From Gammaproteobacteria bacterium (GTDB lineage: Bacteria; Pseudomonadota; Gammaproteobacteria; Burkholderiales; Nitrosomonadaceae), in NCBI GenBank assembly GCA_015709635.1, contig CP054180.1, positions 1,674,001 through 1,738,000 on the forward strand: a stretch of 64,000 bases of DNA. Direction: 5' to 3'. Under the pieces are notes generated by a model. The model saw nothing but the letters and a program-made list of their open reading frames with translations, was not told where the DNA came from and ran no database searches. Both the position numbers and the translations under genes were made by a program. This document shows positions 1-7,861 of this stretch, piece after piece. Position 1 is the stretch's first letter. Each line of letters starts with the position of its first letter.

Positions 1-188
1 ACTTTGTCTATTTTCTTGGAATTGCAGATTCTAGCTCGAAAATATATCTCGATACTTTTATATTGAATTGGTACTTGAACACCATCAGATGCAGACCAAA
101 GTAATGAAACAAGATATTTGTAATCTACTTTATCCAAATCAATGGAGTTAAGTTGTTTTATTTTTTGTCTTAATTTTAATGTAGACAT
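1..188 (-). CDS. Partial ORF, unrecognised protein (N-terminal 62 codons)
   Basis: An open minus-strand frame starts at an ATG (186-188) and runs off the left edge without a stop. The peptide begins MSTLKLRQKIKQLNS and contains a FRARI stretch near residue 53. That stretch recalls RES-type toxin/HEPN-RES proteins, but this is too weak for a family call. It is divergent from the HicA/HicB-like pair. No clear Shine-Dalgarno was seen, so the start is uncertain. It probably belongs to the cargo of the leftmost inovirus unit. Confidence 0.4.
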   Translation of the reverse strand, partial: MSTLKLRQKIKQLNSIDLDKVDYKYLVSLLWSASDGVQVPIQYKSIEIYFRARICNSKKIDK

Positions 189-284
189 ATTGGATTAAGC
201 GGTTAGTAATATAACTATTCAATTTTTTAATTGTAATTGAAACAGAGAAACTTGAAATTCCAAAAATATTATCTATCTGTATTT

Positions 285-569
285 ATGACTGAATTCGAAA
301 AATTCCTCAAAAAACTCGAAGACCTAACCACCAGCTCCAACGCATCCTGTAAAGAATTCACCAATCTATTAATAGCCCTAGGATTCCAAATCGAAAACTG
401 CGGCAGTGCCGGCCATAAAATCGCGCGGCACCCGGCCGTATCATTAATTGAGTATCCTAACTATAATTGTGGTCATAATAAAGGCGAAGCCGTTAAACGC
501 CCGTATATCAAAAAGCTATACAAATTTGTCAAACAGCACGAAAACGCAATCAAGGAGCACATGAAATGA
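285..569 (+). CDS. HicA-like toxin
   Basis: A 94-residue protein read from ATG 285; a TTG at 237 would add 16 residues but has no advantage. It resembles HicA mRNA-interferase toxins: a short amphipathic N-terminus, then GFQIENCGSAGHKIARHP where HicA places its conserved histidine-containing strand, and a basic C-terminal helix. HicA cleaves mRNA and is held inactive by HicB. The ORF overlaps the next gene by 4 bp (ATGA type), so the two are translationally coupled. The canonical GSHH motif is not intact (GHK instead), so activity is uncertain. It is likely a stabilising cargo gene of the prophage array. Confidence 0.6.
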   Translation: MTEFEKFLKKLEDLTTSSNASCKEFTNLLIALGFQIENCGSAGHKIARHPAVSLIEYPNYNCGHNKGEAVKRPYIKKLYKFVKQHENAIKEHMK

Positions 570-820
570 GATTTGATCCTGAAGCCTATTCGATTACGAT
601 ACGTAAAGAAGAAATCGACGATGAAATTCTATACGTGGGTAGGGTAGCTGAATTCCCTAATATCAGTGTATATGAAGAGGATTTTGTAACTGCCCGAAAC
701 CTGGTTATCGATGCAATTCAAACACTGAAAAAAATTGCTGACGAAACGCACAAAGACTTTCCGCCTCCATATCTCGCAACATCAAGCGAATTTATGGAGC
801 GGGCATCCGCATTTCGATAA
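566..820 (+). CDS. HicB-like antitoxin
   Basis: An 84-residue acidic protein in the HicB partial-RNase-H fold style: YSITIRKEEI followed by YVGRVAEFPNISVYEEDF, matching the HicB pattern of two strands and a helix that sequesters HicA. No C-terminal DNA-binding domain is visible, so autoregulation by this protein alone is doubtful. It overlaps hicA by 4 bp, and a small lipoprotein gene follows 10 bp downstream, suggesting one transcript. The toxin-before-antitoxin order is typical for hicAB. Confidence 0.6.
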   Translation: MRFDPEAYSITIRKEEIDDEILYVGRVAEFPNISVYEEDFVTARNLVIDAIQTLKKIADETHKDFPPPYLATSSEFMERASAFR

Positions 821-830
821 AACTACAGCA

Positions 831-1064
831 ATGAAAAAATTATTCAGTCGCGCCATTATCGGGGCAATTCTGATAATCCAATTAGCCGGATGTATAGCGC
901 CGCCAGTAGTTGGGGTTCCTGTTGCACCAGGAATACCGCCCGGTGTTGTATATGTAGCTCCTACTTATGTGAACCCAGGCCCTGGGTATTTATGGAATTA
1001 CAATGTTAATTACGGCTGGGGATGGCACCATCCGAACAACGGATGGCATCGAGGATGGAGATAA
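831..1064 (+). CDS. Small secreted lipoprotein, Pro/Gly/Trp-rich
   Basis: A 77-residue protein from ATG 831; an upstream in-frame start at 735 would overlap hicB and lacks support. It has a lysine n-region, a hydrophobic segment IIGAILIIQ and the lipobox LAGC, so it should be cleaved by signal peptidase II and lipidated on that Cys. The mature part is PVVGVPVAPGIPPG followed by a Tyr/Trp/His-rich tail (NYGWGWHHPNNGWHRGW). No catalytic motif is visible; the function is unknown. It probably shares a transcript with the HicA/HicB-like genes. Confidence 0.6.
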   Translation: MKKLFSRAIIGAILIIQLAGCIAPPVVGVPVAPGIPPGVVYVAPTYVNPGPGYLWNYNVNYGWGWHHPNNGWHRGWR

Positions 1065-1073
1065 TCTGCTAAA

Positions 1074-1502
1074 TTAAGAAAAGCTTCTTTCCAGAATCAA
1101 ACCGAACCGGCTTTCAAGCACAACCTGGCGTCTGTAAAAATCAGCCTTGATTTCAAGCGCATCAATTTCCTCGTTGCGCCTATCTAGCTCAGCTTTCAAT
1201 AGCCTGATTTCACTTTGTAAGCTCGATACCAATTGGCATTTCCAGAAAAAAGCTCTAATTTCATGCGGTGTAAAACCATTTCGCCACTCAGGAACAAAAA
1301 TCAAATTATCCACGAAACGATAGCCTTTCCATTCATCACCTAATAAAGCACTGGCATCACCGGAAAGATACAACTTCAAAAGCCTGAGTGCCGGTTCTGG
1401 TATCTGTTTAGTACCTTTTTTCCATTTCTTAATGATTTTCTGACTCTCACCGGTGATTCTTTCTATTTCTTCAACGCTCACACCAAATAGTAGATCGTTC
1501 AT
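1074..1502 (-). CDS. VC1465/DUF3653-family phage protein (XafT-like)
   Basis: A 142-residue protein, closely similar to the product of 21902-22330. The N-terminal third reads like a helix-turn-helix (IERITGESQKIIKKWKKG). It is followed by DEWKGYRF and PEWRNGF, the spacing seen in DUF3653/VC1465 phage proteins (WRGW...SPEG), and a coiled-coil C-terminus. In Vibrio phage TLC a VC1465 relative activates XerCD recombination; by analogy this may drive integration or excision at the nearby dif-like site. The gene closes the leftmost prophage unit and points away from the att site. The Mu-like element lies between it and that site. Confidence 0.6.
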   Translation of the reverse strand: MNDLLFGVSVEEIERITGESQKIIKKWKKGTKQIPEPALRLLKLYLSGDASALLGDEWKGYRFVDNLIFVPEWRNGFTPHEIRAFFWKCQLVSSLQSEIRLLKAELDRRNEEIDALEIKADFYRRQVVLESRFGLILERSFS

Positions 1503-1714
1503 TTTTTCGGCCTAGAAGCAAAAACTAGATCATTACAAAATTCAAATGATTTTTATTTCGATAAAAGAGACACGACAAGTAACGTATTCAGAAGTTGTTA
1601 TTGCTTGTCGGATTTGAGGGTATTTAAACAATGCACTGCATTCACGCAGTGTTCAATGGCCAAAACTAACACTGCGATAACCATCAAACAACTTTTCCAG
1701 AAACTCAGCAATCT
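1503..1714. other. Inovirus intergenic segment interrupted by the Mu-like element
   Basis: No gene. The segment is clearly similar to 22331-22565 of the next prophage unit (shared blocks include GAGACACGACAA and AGAAGTTGTTATTGCTTG). The match stops at AATCT (1710-1714) and resumes at 12366, which places the insertion point of the Mu-like element. Confidence 0.7.
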
Positions 1715-1939
1715 TGTTGAGGGGGGACTATCATTCTGAAACAATAAGAAGAGAAAGAAATAAACTGGGAAATGTTATCAGCATTATGTTTCAGAGAATT
1801 TAACCAGAAATTTAGGTTTGAAACATTCTGCGAAAAAACGCGACAAAAGTCAGAAGAAATGAAACAAAAATGATATTTTTTTGCAATTGTTTGCTAGTGA
1901 ATGAGATTGTTAAGTTTAGTATCAAATAACATGAAAAGT
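1715..1939. promoter_or_regulatory. Left end of Mu-like element, candidate transposase-binding sites
   Basis: No gene. The heptamer TGAAACA or its complement recurs at about 1737, 1789, 1817 and 1861, matching the TTTGAAAC core repeated at the right end. This is what multiple MuA end-binding sites would look like. Inferred from repetition only. Confidence 0.5.
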
Positions 1940-2605
1940 TCATTTGCCAGGTTTTTCTAATTCACTATGACTATTAACTACTTGCTGTGCAACAAGGCGC
2001 ATATTGTCATGAATGGATACAAGTGAGAATTGATCTTTAACAGAATCATATAGATTAATAGTTTCAAATATTAGGTCAGCCAGAAGATCAACATTCAACT
2101 TATCATTTTCAGAATGCAAAGCGTCATGACAGTACAGGGTAATTGCGCTATAAGCTTCGTAAAATTCTTTACCTCGATCAATAGCCAGTTTTACTAGGGC
2201 ATCAATATCTGCGGGATGCAAAGCTTTATCTTTTCCAGCTACTTCTTCATTTAAATTACTTGAACCGATAATAAAGAAGATTGCTGACATTGCATTTGAA
2301 TCAAAACCATTTTTATAGCAATTGAACACCCTGTGGGCTAATTCAGCGGCTTTCTTTGGAAAATCAAGAATAGTATTTCCAGTGATTACATAGGGAATAT
2401 TTATTCCTAATTCAGCCGCCGCTACGTAATACTCATTACTCGGTTTTCTCTTACCGCTCTCATAGTTTGTTTGAGTATTCTTATGAATACCTAAACGTTC
2501 AGCGAAGTCGGCTTGATTTAACCCTAACCTAATCCTTTCATTTTTCAGCCTTTCACCTTCTTTTAGGCTGTTTTCTATCAAATATAATTCGATTATTGTT
2601 TTCAT
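1940..2605 (-). CDS. XRE-family transcriptional repressor (Mu c-like)
   Basis: A 221-residue protein from ATG 2605; an ATG at 2623 adds six residues. An N-terminal Cro/CI helix-turn-helix (about residues 18-75: LKNERIRLGLNQADFAERLGIHKNTQTNYESGKRKPS) is followed by a ~140-residue helical region with no recognised peptidase motif, so RecA-dependent self-cleavage is not supported. It lies divergent to the Ner-like gene, the position of the lysogeny repressor in Mu-like phages. The intergenic region holds a 19-bp inverted repeat that is a good operator candidate. Likely represses the MuA/MuB early operon. Confidence 0.75.
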   Translation of the reverse strand: MKTIIELYLIENSLKEGERLKNERIRLGLNQADFAERLGIHKNTQTNYESGKRKPSNEYYVAAAELGINIPYVITGNTILDFPKKAAELAHRVFNCYKNGFDSNAMSAIFFIIGSSNLNEEVAGKDKALHPADIDALVKLAIDRGKEFYEAYSAITLYCHDALHSENDKLNVDLLADLIFETINLYDSVKDQFSLVSIHDNMRLVAQQVVNSHSELEKPGK

Positions 2606-2616
2606 TCTGGTTGCAT

Positions 2617-2635
2617 AACACACAAATTGTGTGTT
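2617..2635. promoter_or_regulatory. Candidate operator between repressor and Ner-like gene
   Basis: AACACACAA (2617-2625) and TTGTGTGTT (2627-2635) form a perfect 9-bp inverted repeat about one central base. Two copies of CGTGTTTA follow at about 2645 and 2661. The site sits at the divergent promoter region and would suit binding by the XRE repressor or the Ner-like protein. Confidence 0.5.
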
Positions 2636-2807
2636 TAATATGTGGCGTGTTTATACAAAACGTGTTTAAATCGGGTGATAAATATGAGTAATACTACATC
2701 AGAAAGAAGAAAAAAGGCTAAAGAAATCATGTCGAAACATGGATTAACTCTCAAAGAGTGGGCGAGGAGGCATGGGGTTTCTGTAAATTTGGTAAATGCA
2801 GTAATTA

Positions 2808-4381
2808 GTCGCCCCTGCAAAATTCACACAGTCATGCCGACAAACGAACGTTTTGTGTAAAAGGTGTTGATCAGTTGCAGCAGCGCAAGTCGCAATAAAG
2901 AATTCTTGATGCCCAAACGGTGTATAGCTCTCATCAGCCAGCGCAGATTGTAGCCAGCCGCACATAACACAGCGTGCAGTGCATCACCCAACTGACCTGG
3001 TAACCAGCAGCGATCCATTCGGTGATCCGACTTCAGATGCCCGATTGCAGGTTCCACGGCCTGCCGGCGCTTGAGCCAGCGCCGCTGCGGTTTCGTCAGC
3101 GACTTGTACTTGCCGCGATGGATGATTTCCACTGCCGGATTGTCAGCATCCACTCCCCGGAACCCGAGATCGGCAATAACCTGCTTCGGTATTGATCCGG
3201 TATCTTCGAGTAGCCTGTGCGTTTGTTCGAGCTGTTGGTGGAGAATATGACCATCGTAGGGATTGCCAGGAAAGGTTCTGGCACCGACTATCAGGCCGCT
3301 TTTGTGCGTAACAGCAATGCCGGCTTTAACTCCGAACTCGTAAGGTTTGCGTGCTTTGCCCTTGCCGATGCATTCGGCTTCCGGTGCGTGCAATGCATAG
3401 AGTTTGTTGTTGTCCTTGGGTTGCTGCTTATGAATCCGTCCTGCCCGTTCCAATAGCGTGGTCAATTGCTGCAGCGATGCGGCACAGACCGTCGTCACGG
3501 TTGCCAGTTTGCGCTGGATCTCCCGCAGCACGATACCAAGGATCGTGCGTTGGCGTTTAACGGTTTTGTGCAGACGCCGCAATTGCCTGGCGCGGGCATA
3601 GCCGCCTGCCCTTCGGCGCAGCGCCTTGCCTTCTTTGGCGTAGGTTTGCTTCAAGGTGATGCCAGCCCGTCTGGCTGCTTGCACAATCTTGCCGCGAGCA
3701 ATTTCCAGTAACCGGCTATCCACCGGATGCGCAATTGCCTTTTCCTGAATTGTCGTGTCAACAATCACTCGTTTGAATTCAGCCGGTTTGACCGCCTTGG
3801 TGTGCACCGCAGTGTCAATCGTTGCCTTCAGCAGCTTCTCAACACCAGCTTCACCAATGGCGGTGCGGAAACGGCCAATCTGGGTGGCATCACACGGCAA
3901 CTTCGATGTGTAATATTCCTCGCCGCTGAAATACTGCCACACCACATTCTCCGACCAGCGAACCACCAGCTCTTCGTCACTGAGGTTGAACGCATGCTTC
4001 AGATACAGCAACGATGCCATCAACCGGATCGGCAAGCGGGGCGACCCGCAGTGCTCACGCCCCCACTGGCAATCGCCAATGTTGTGCCAAAAGATCGTTG
4101 ATCTCAACACTTCACCCTGACGGTTTTTACGCTCAAAAGCAGGGACAAGTGCTGCTTCAATATCAGCCCACGGCAGTCGATTCGACAGCACTGCCAGGGG
4201 ATGACGCAGATCAATTATCTGATCGAGACGCGCTCGGAAAAAATCATCGGTCGGCATTTCAGTTCCTCTTGATTCTCTCAGTGTTTTGATGCGAATAGTA
4301 TAAATTCTCAGGGATCAATGCCGTCTAAAATTTGATGATTCCTGCAGTTCATGCAAGCTCTAAGTGTTTTGCAGGGATGAC
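2808..4381 (-). mobile_element. IS5-family insertion sequence, 1574 bp
   Basis: The ends carry imperfect inverted repeats: GTC, two mismatches, then CCCTGCAAAA on the left, and the complement TTTTGCAGGG..GAC on the right. TAATTA (2802-2807) is repeated immediately to the right; that right copy is now split by the next IS and completed at 5184-5189. The element carries one transposase gene on the minus strand. It disrupts the Ner-like gene. Confidence 0.8.
2824..4257 (-). CDS. IS5-family DDE transposase
   Basis: A 477-residue transposase of the large IS5-family type. It starts MPTDDFFRARLDQIIDLRHPL, followed by a DUF772-like N-terminal region (PRLPIRLMASLLYLKHAFNLSDE), a first catalytic Asp in VIVDTTIQEKA, a second in VIADLGFRG, and a C-terminal Glu region around RRQAVEPAIGHLKSDHRMDR. 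A long basic insertion (KEGKALRRRAGGYARARQLRRL) lies between the first two catalytic blocks, as in this group. The reading frame is intact and both IS ends are present, so the element may still be active. Confidence 0.85.
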   Translation of the reverse strand: MPTDDFFRARLDQIIDLRHPLAVLSNRLPWADIEAALVPAFERKNRQGEVLRSTIFWHNIGDCQWGREHCGSPRLPIRLMASLLYLKHAFNLSDEELVVRWSENVVWQYFSGEEYYTSKLPCDATQIGRFRTAIGEAGVEKLLKATIDTAVHTKAVKPAEFKRVIVDTTIQEKAIAHPVDSRLLEIARGKIVQAARRAGITLKQTYAKEGKALRRRAGGYARARQLRRLHKTVKRQRTILGIVLREIQRKLATVTTVCAASLQQLTTLLERAGRIHKQQPKDNNKLYALHAPEAECIGKGKARKPYEFGVKAGIAVTHKSGLIVGARTFPGNPYDGHILHQQLEQTHRLLEDTGSIPKQVIADLGFRGVDADNPAVEIIHRGKYKSLTKPQRRWLKRRQAVEPAIGHLKSDHRMDRCWLPGQLGDALHAVLCAAGYNLRWLMRAIHRLGIKNSLLRLALLQLINTFYTKRSFVGMTV

Positions 4382-4383
4382 TA

Positions 4384-5183
4384 GGGCCTGTTAACACTAT
4401 TTGATATAATATGGTGATGGAAATCACCGAAACTCAATATCAACAGATCGAACACTGCATGCCGCGCCAGCGTGGCAATGTCAGTCATTCCAATCTACAA
4501 ATTCTCAATGCTATTCTGTATGTTACCGAGCATGGTTGCAAGTGGCGCGGACTACCCAAGCGTTTCGGTAATTGGCATACCATCTACACTCGAATGAATC
4601 GATGGGCGAAAAGCGGCGTGCTTCAAAAAGTTTTTGAGCAGCTGCAGCATCAACAAATCATTCGCATCAAGATTGAAGCCGTTTCGATGGATAGCACCAG
4701 CATCAAAGTGCACCCTGATGGTACTGGTGCATTAAAAAAACGGCCCGCAATCCATCGGCAAATCCCGAGGTGGCTGGACCACTAAAATTCATCTGGTTGC
4801 CGCAGATACCAGAACAGCCATAACTTTTCCTTATCTCCGGGGCACACATGACGCACCGGAAGGACGACAACTCCTGTTAGCACTCGGCCCCGTCTCTTCT
4901 CCTACTCATCTGCTGATGGATCGCGCTTATGAGGGTGATCAAACCAGACAGCTTGCATTGGAGCTCGGTTATATCCCGGTTGTCCCACCCAAAACTAATC
5001 GGCTGGAGCTCTGGGAATATGACCGCGCCATGTACAAAAAACGCAATGAGATCGAAAGATTATTCCGCAGACTCAAGGGATTCCGTCGAATATTCTCCAG
5101 ATTCGACAAACTGGATGTCATTTTTCTCTCATTCATCCATTTCGCTCTCATCGTCGAAGCACTTAGGTAGTGTTAACAGGCCC
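4384..5183 (+). mobile_element. IS427-group IS5-family insertion sequence, 800 bp
   Basis: Perfect 16-bp inverted repeats lie at 4384-4399 and 5168-5183 (GGGCCTGTTAACACTA). Target TA is duplicated at 4382-4383 and 5184-5185. It was inserted into the right-hand target duplication of the neighbouring 1574-bp IS, so it arrived later. It encodes a transposase in two overlapping frames. Confidence 0.85.
4411..5170 (+). CDS. IS427-group transposase, two frames (orfA/orfB)
   Basis: OrfA (4411-4785) holds the N-terminal domain and the first catalytic Asp (VSMDSTSIKVH). The rest is in the +1 frame, continuing from about 4739 through GGWTTKIHLVAADT, the second Asp (LMDRAYEGDQ) and the Glu region RNEIERLFRRLKGFRRI to the stop at 5170. 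The change of frame coincides with a run of seven A (4734-4740). IS427-group elements often need frameshifting to make the full transposase, so it may be functional; a simple indel is the alternative. All three catalytic acidic residues are present across the two frames. Confidence 0.75.
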
Positions 5184-5272
5184 TAATTAGCAACAAGACA
5201 TCATGCAGTATCAATAAGGGCCATAAAGTAGCGGTACTGCTGGGATTAAAAAAGGGGGAAATCATTGAATAA

Positions 5273-5336
5273 AAAACCCGCGATTATTACGGCAAGTTAT
5301 CGCGGGTTTTGCGCGGGCTTTAGTAAATCCCGCGAT
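5273..5336 (+). terminator. Terminator/attenuator-like hairpins between Ner-like gene and MuA
   Basis: AAAACCCGCGAT (5273-5284) pairs perfectly with ATCGCGGGTTTT (5299-5310), a 12-bp stem ending in a T run. A second hairpin (CGCGGG at 5313-5318 with CCCGCG at 5331-5336) follows. Because the CCCGCG and CGCGGG blocks are interchangeable, alternative pairings are possible, as in an attenuator. Confidence 0.6.
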
Positions 5337-5366
5337 TCTGATTCTGTTAAAGATATATAAATAACA

Positions 5367-7493
5367 ATGAGTAAGTCAACACAAACCAAAACATTGCATG
5401 TAAAAACTATCGCGGGTTTTTCAGGTGATGATGTTTGGTTAACTATCACTGATGTTTCTAATTTGACCGGATTGAATCCAGCAACAATTCGTGAAGCTTG
5501 TTCAGAACGAAATGGAAGTTATAGAGGGGGAGGGCGTTACACCTATCGCAAAGAAAGCAAGCGCTATGAAATTCTCCTAACTAGCCTACCTCAATCAATC
5601 CAAGCCAAATACTGGTTAGAGCATCACAAACCGCAGCAACCAGATTTACCTACTGATGATGAAAATCAAGAAAATATTCAAGTTGAACATGATGCATATG
5701 AAGCTATAGCTGATTCATACAGCAGAAAATCCGCAGGAATTAAAGAAAATGCAATCCGTCGAGTAAATATACTTGATGAATATTTGAAATTGCTTAAGGG
5801 TGGTTTCAAGAAAGAAATAGCATTAAAAATCATTCAATCACACCATAAGGGTATTTCCAAAGCGACGTTATGGCGTTGGTTACAGCAAGTGGCTAATCAT
5901 CCGCGCCAATATTGGGAAGTTATTTTAGCTCCCGATTATCAGGGGCGCACACGCACTGAAATTCACCCAAGAGCATGGGATTTTTTCTACACCAATTACG
6001 GGCAACAATCTCAACCGGATGCAACGGTTATCTATCGCGAAACGTGCAAAGAAGCCAAAAAGAATGAATGGGGTGAATTGCCAAGCCTTAAAACATTTTT
6101 AAGGCGATGGGATAGCAATGTACCAGAAAACGAAAAGATATTGCTTCGCCAAGGTAAAACAGCGCTAAAAGAAAGCTTGCCACACCTTAAACGTGACTAC
6201 ACAACTTTTGGAATTCATCAAAGGTGGGAATCAGACGGGCGAAAAGCGGATGTATTTTGTTTATGGCCGGATGGGACGATTTCACGTCCCTGGGTTGTTG
6301 TTATTCGTGAACTTAGAACACGCATGCCGCTTGCAATTAAAGTGTACACAAATACTAATGCGGAATTGGTTGTTGATGCGCTAAAAAATGCGGTATTGCT
6401 GACTGGAACCATGCCGGAAGATTTCTCATTGGATAATGGCACCGAATATTCAAATAATGCATTGAATGGCGGACAAAAAAGTCCTTTCCGCTATACCGTA
6501 TTGAAGAACCAACCAATAGGAATACTCACTCGGATGGGTATCAATACGATTTGGGCTACACCTTATCACGGCGCGGCAAAAGGAAGCACAGAATCATGGT
6601 GGAATGTAGTAGCCAGAAATGTGGATAAGTTATGTGGTGCTGCATATACAGGCTCCAATGCTGTGAATAGGCCGGAAAACTGCGACAAAAAACACGCAAT
6701 ACCCATTGAAGAATACGCAAAACGTTTATCAAGTTGCGTAGTTGCATGGGCAAAAGGTGAGTTTGGTAAGCACCGCGGGCATGGTATGAATGGCATGTCT
6801 CCACTTGAGCTATACAACCATTTAATGGAAAGCCATACAAGGCGTCCGGTATCGATTGAACACATGCGCGCAATGCGTCCGTTGGTATTTCGTCGTGTAC
6901 TCAGTAAACAACTGGTTTTTCAAATGACAATCCCGGGTTTTGGGCAGGTCGAGTATACGCCACAAGACAATTTGGCTGTTAAACGCGGCTATTCCTACGA
7001 CATTCTTCCAGATCCATCCGATCCCACAGAACCGGCTTTAATTTATGACGGTGCCGTCTATATGGGAGAAGCCATTTCCAAAGCATATACGCCATTCTTA
7101 GACAAAACAGCCAGTGGGGAAACATGGAAAGGACGATCATCGGCGATTAAAAAAGCAGGTGTGGCCATAAAGGAGGCAAAAGAACGAGTTAAAAATGCAG
7201 AGGTAATACTTAATGTCGCTGAAGTAGGGTTGCCAGATTTGCTGCAATCCAGTTTGTTGAATGTATTAAAACTACCACCAGAAAAGCAGCCTGAGCCGGA
7301 CGACCACATCCGAATTCAAGAAGATGGAAGTATTTTAAACACTCAAACCGGCGAAATTACTAAGCGTAATGCCCGGCCAATTTTTCCCGAAACCACGATT
7401 GACAAAGCAGCGGAGGAACGCGAACGAGAACTGAAAGAGCTGGAAGAGAAAGTAGCAAATGAACGGCTTATGAGATGGAAAAACGGTAATTAG
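5367..7493 (+). CDS. MuA-like DDE transposase
   Basis: A 708-residue protein, slightly longer than phage Mu MuA (663). The N-terminal winged-helix end/enhancer-binding domain is seen at residues 22-85 (DVWLTITDVSNLTGLNPATIREA...GRYTYRK), followed by helical Mu-type DNA-binding domains to about 270. The RNase-H-like catalytic core carries D290 (RWESDGRKAD), D356 (SLDNGTEY) and E409 (GAAKGSTESWW). A beta-barrel Mu_transpos_C region follows (MSPLELYNHLMESH...), and the C-terminus is charged and coiled (ERERELKELEEK), where MuB and ClpX contact MuA in Mu. It acts in strand transfer at the element ends. All catalytic residues are present, so the protein is probably competent. Confidence 0.9.
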   Translation: MSKSTQTKTLHVKTIAGFSGDDVWLTITDVSNLTGLNPATIREACSERNGSYRGGGRYTYRKESKRYEILLTSLPQSIQAKYWLEHHKPQQPDLPTDDENQENIQVEHDAYEAIADSYSRKSAGIKENAIRRVNILDEYLKLLKGGFKKEIALKIIQSHHKGISKATLWRWLQQVANHPRQYWEVILAPDYQGRTRTEIHPRAWDFFYTNYGQQSQPDATVIYRETCKEAKKNEWGELPSLKTFLRRWDSNVPENEKILLRQGKTALKESLPHLKRDYTTFGIHQRWESDGRKADVFCLWPDGTISRPWVVVIRELRTRMPLAIKVYTNTNAELVVDALKNAVLLTGTMPEDFSLDNGTEYSNNALNGGQKSPFRYTVLKNQPIGILTRMGINTIWATPYHGAAKGSTESWWNVVARNVDKLCGAAYTGSNAVNRPENCDKKHAIPIEEYAKRLSSCVVAWAKGEFGKHRGHGMNGMSPLELYNHLMESHTRRPVSIEHMRAMRPLVFRRVLSKQLVFQMTIPGFGQVEYTPQDNLAVKRGYSYDILPDPSDPTEPALIYDGAVYMGEAISKAYTPFLDKTASGETWKGRSSAIKKAGVAIKEAKERVKNAEVILNVAEVGLPDLLQSSLLNVLKLPPEKQPEPDDHIRIQEDGSILNTQTGEITKRNARPIFPETTIDKAAEERERELKELEEKVANERLMRWKNGN

Positions 7494-7556
7494 GATTACT
7501 CATGCGGCAACCTGAATAATCCTAATACTTATCAACATACTTAAAAAGGAAACGCA

Positions 7557-7694
7557 ATGCTAAACCAAGACGCTGTTGATAGCAAGACCAAGGCTAAAAT
7601 GAATTCAATATCGGATGAAGAGCTTGATAATTTGAGAAAAATAGAACCTCAAGTATGCAATGAAAGACTTTACGATTTAGCCAGGTATATTTAG
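7557..7694 (+). pseudogene. N-terminal fragment of the MuB-like gene, cut off by a 14-bp duplication
   Basis: Reads MLNQDAVDSKTKAKMNS...ERLYDLARYI then TAG at 7692, after a good ribosome site (AAAAAGGAAACGC). Deleting one copy of the tandem 14-bp repeat at 7675-7702 removes the stop and joins this frame to the ORF at 7862-8728, through RYEKIRQRVIDEIAIDNNA...SEWIRSSENMRQPG. The intact ancestral protein would then have been about 385 residues. Confidence 0.65.
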
Positions 7695-7702
7695 CCAGGT
7701 AT
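7675..7702. repeat. Perfect 14-bp tandem duplication (2 copies)
   Basis: 7675-7688 and 7689-7702 are both ATTTAGCCAGGTAT. The duplicated length is not a multiple of three, so it shifts the reading frame and brings in a TAG stop. A recent slippage event is the simplest explanation. Confidence 0.9.
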
Positions 7703-7861
7703 GAAAAAATCAGGCAACGGGTAATCGATGAAATAGCTATTGATAATAACGCATTACTAAAAATAGCCAATATCACCAAACCAGAAGATTTTAGAGAAAG
7801 TAAATATACGAACAATCTATGGGGTGAGCGTATTTCCGAATGGATAAGAAGCAGTGAAAAT

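Larger units (their letters stand above)
2684..5272 (+). pseudogene. Ner-like DNA-binding protein gene interrupted by two IS elements
   Basis: The 5' part runs from ATG 2684 to 2807, and the 3' part from about 5190 to the stop at 5270-5272. Removing both IS elements and one copy of the TAATTA duplication restores a single open frame of about 68 codons: SERRKKAKEIMSKHGLTLKEW, a helix-turn-helix (RRHGVSVNLVNAVIS), then NKTSC...GHKVAVLLGLKKGEIIE. This is the Ner/small-regulator type encoded just ahead of MuA in Mu-like phages. In its present state it is broken after the helix-turn-helix. Confidence 0.75.

Noticed and set aside
3217..4289. Several plus-strand ORFs inside the 1574-bp IS
   Set aside because: They are shadows of the intact 477-residue transposase on the other strand.
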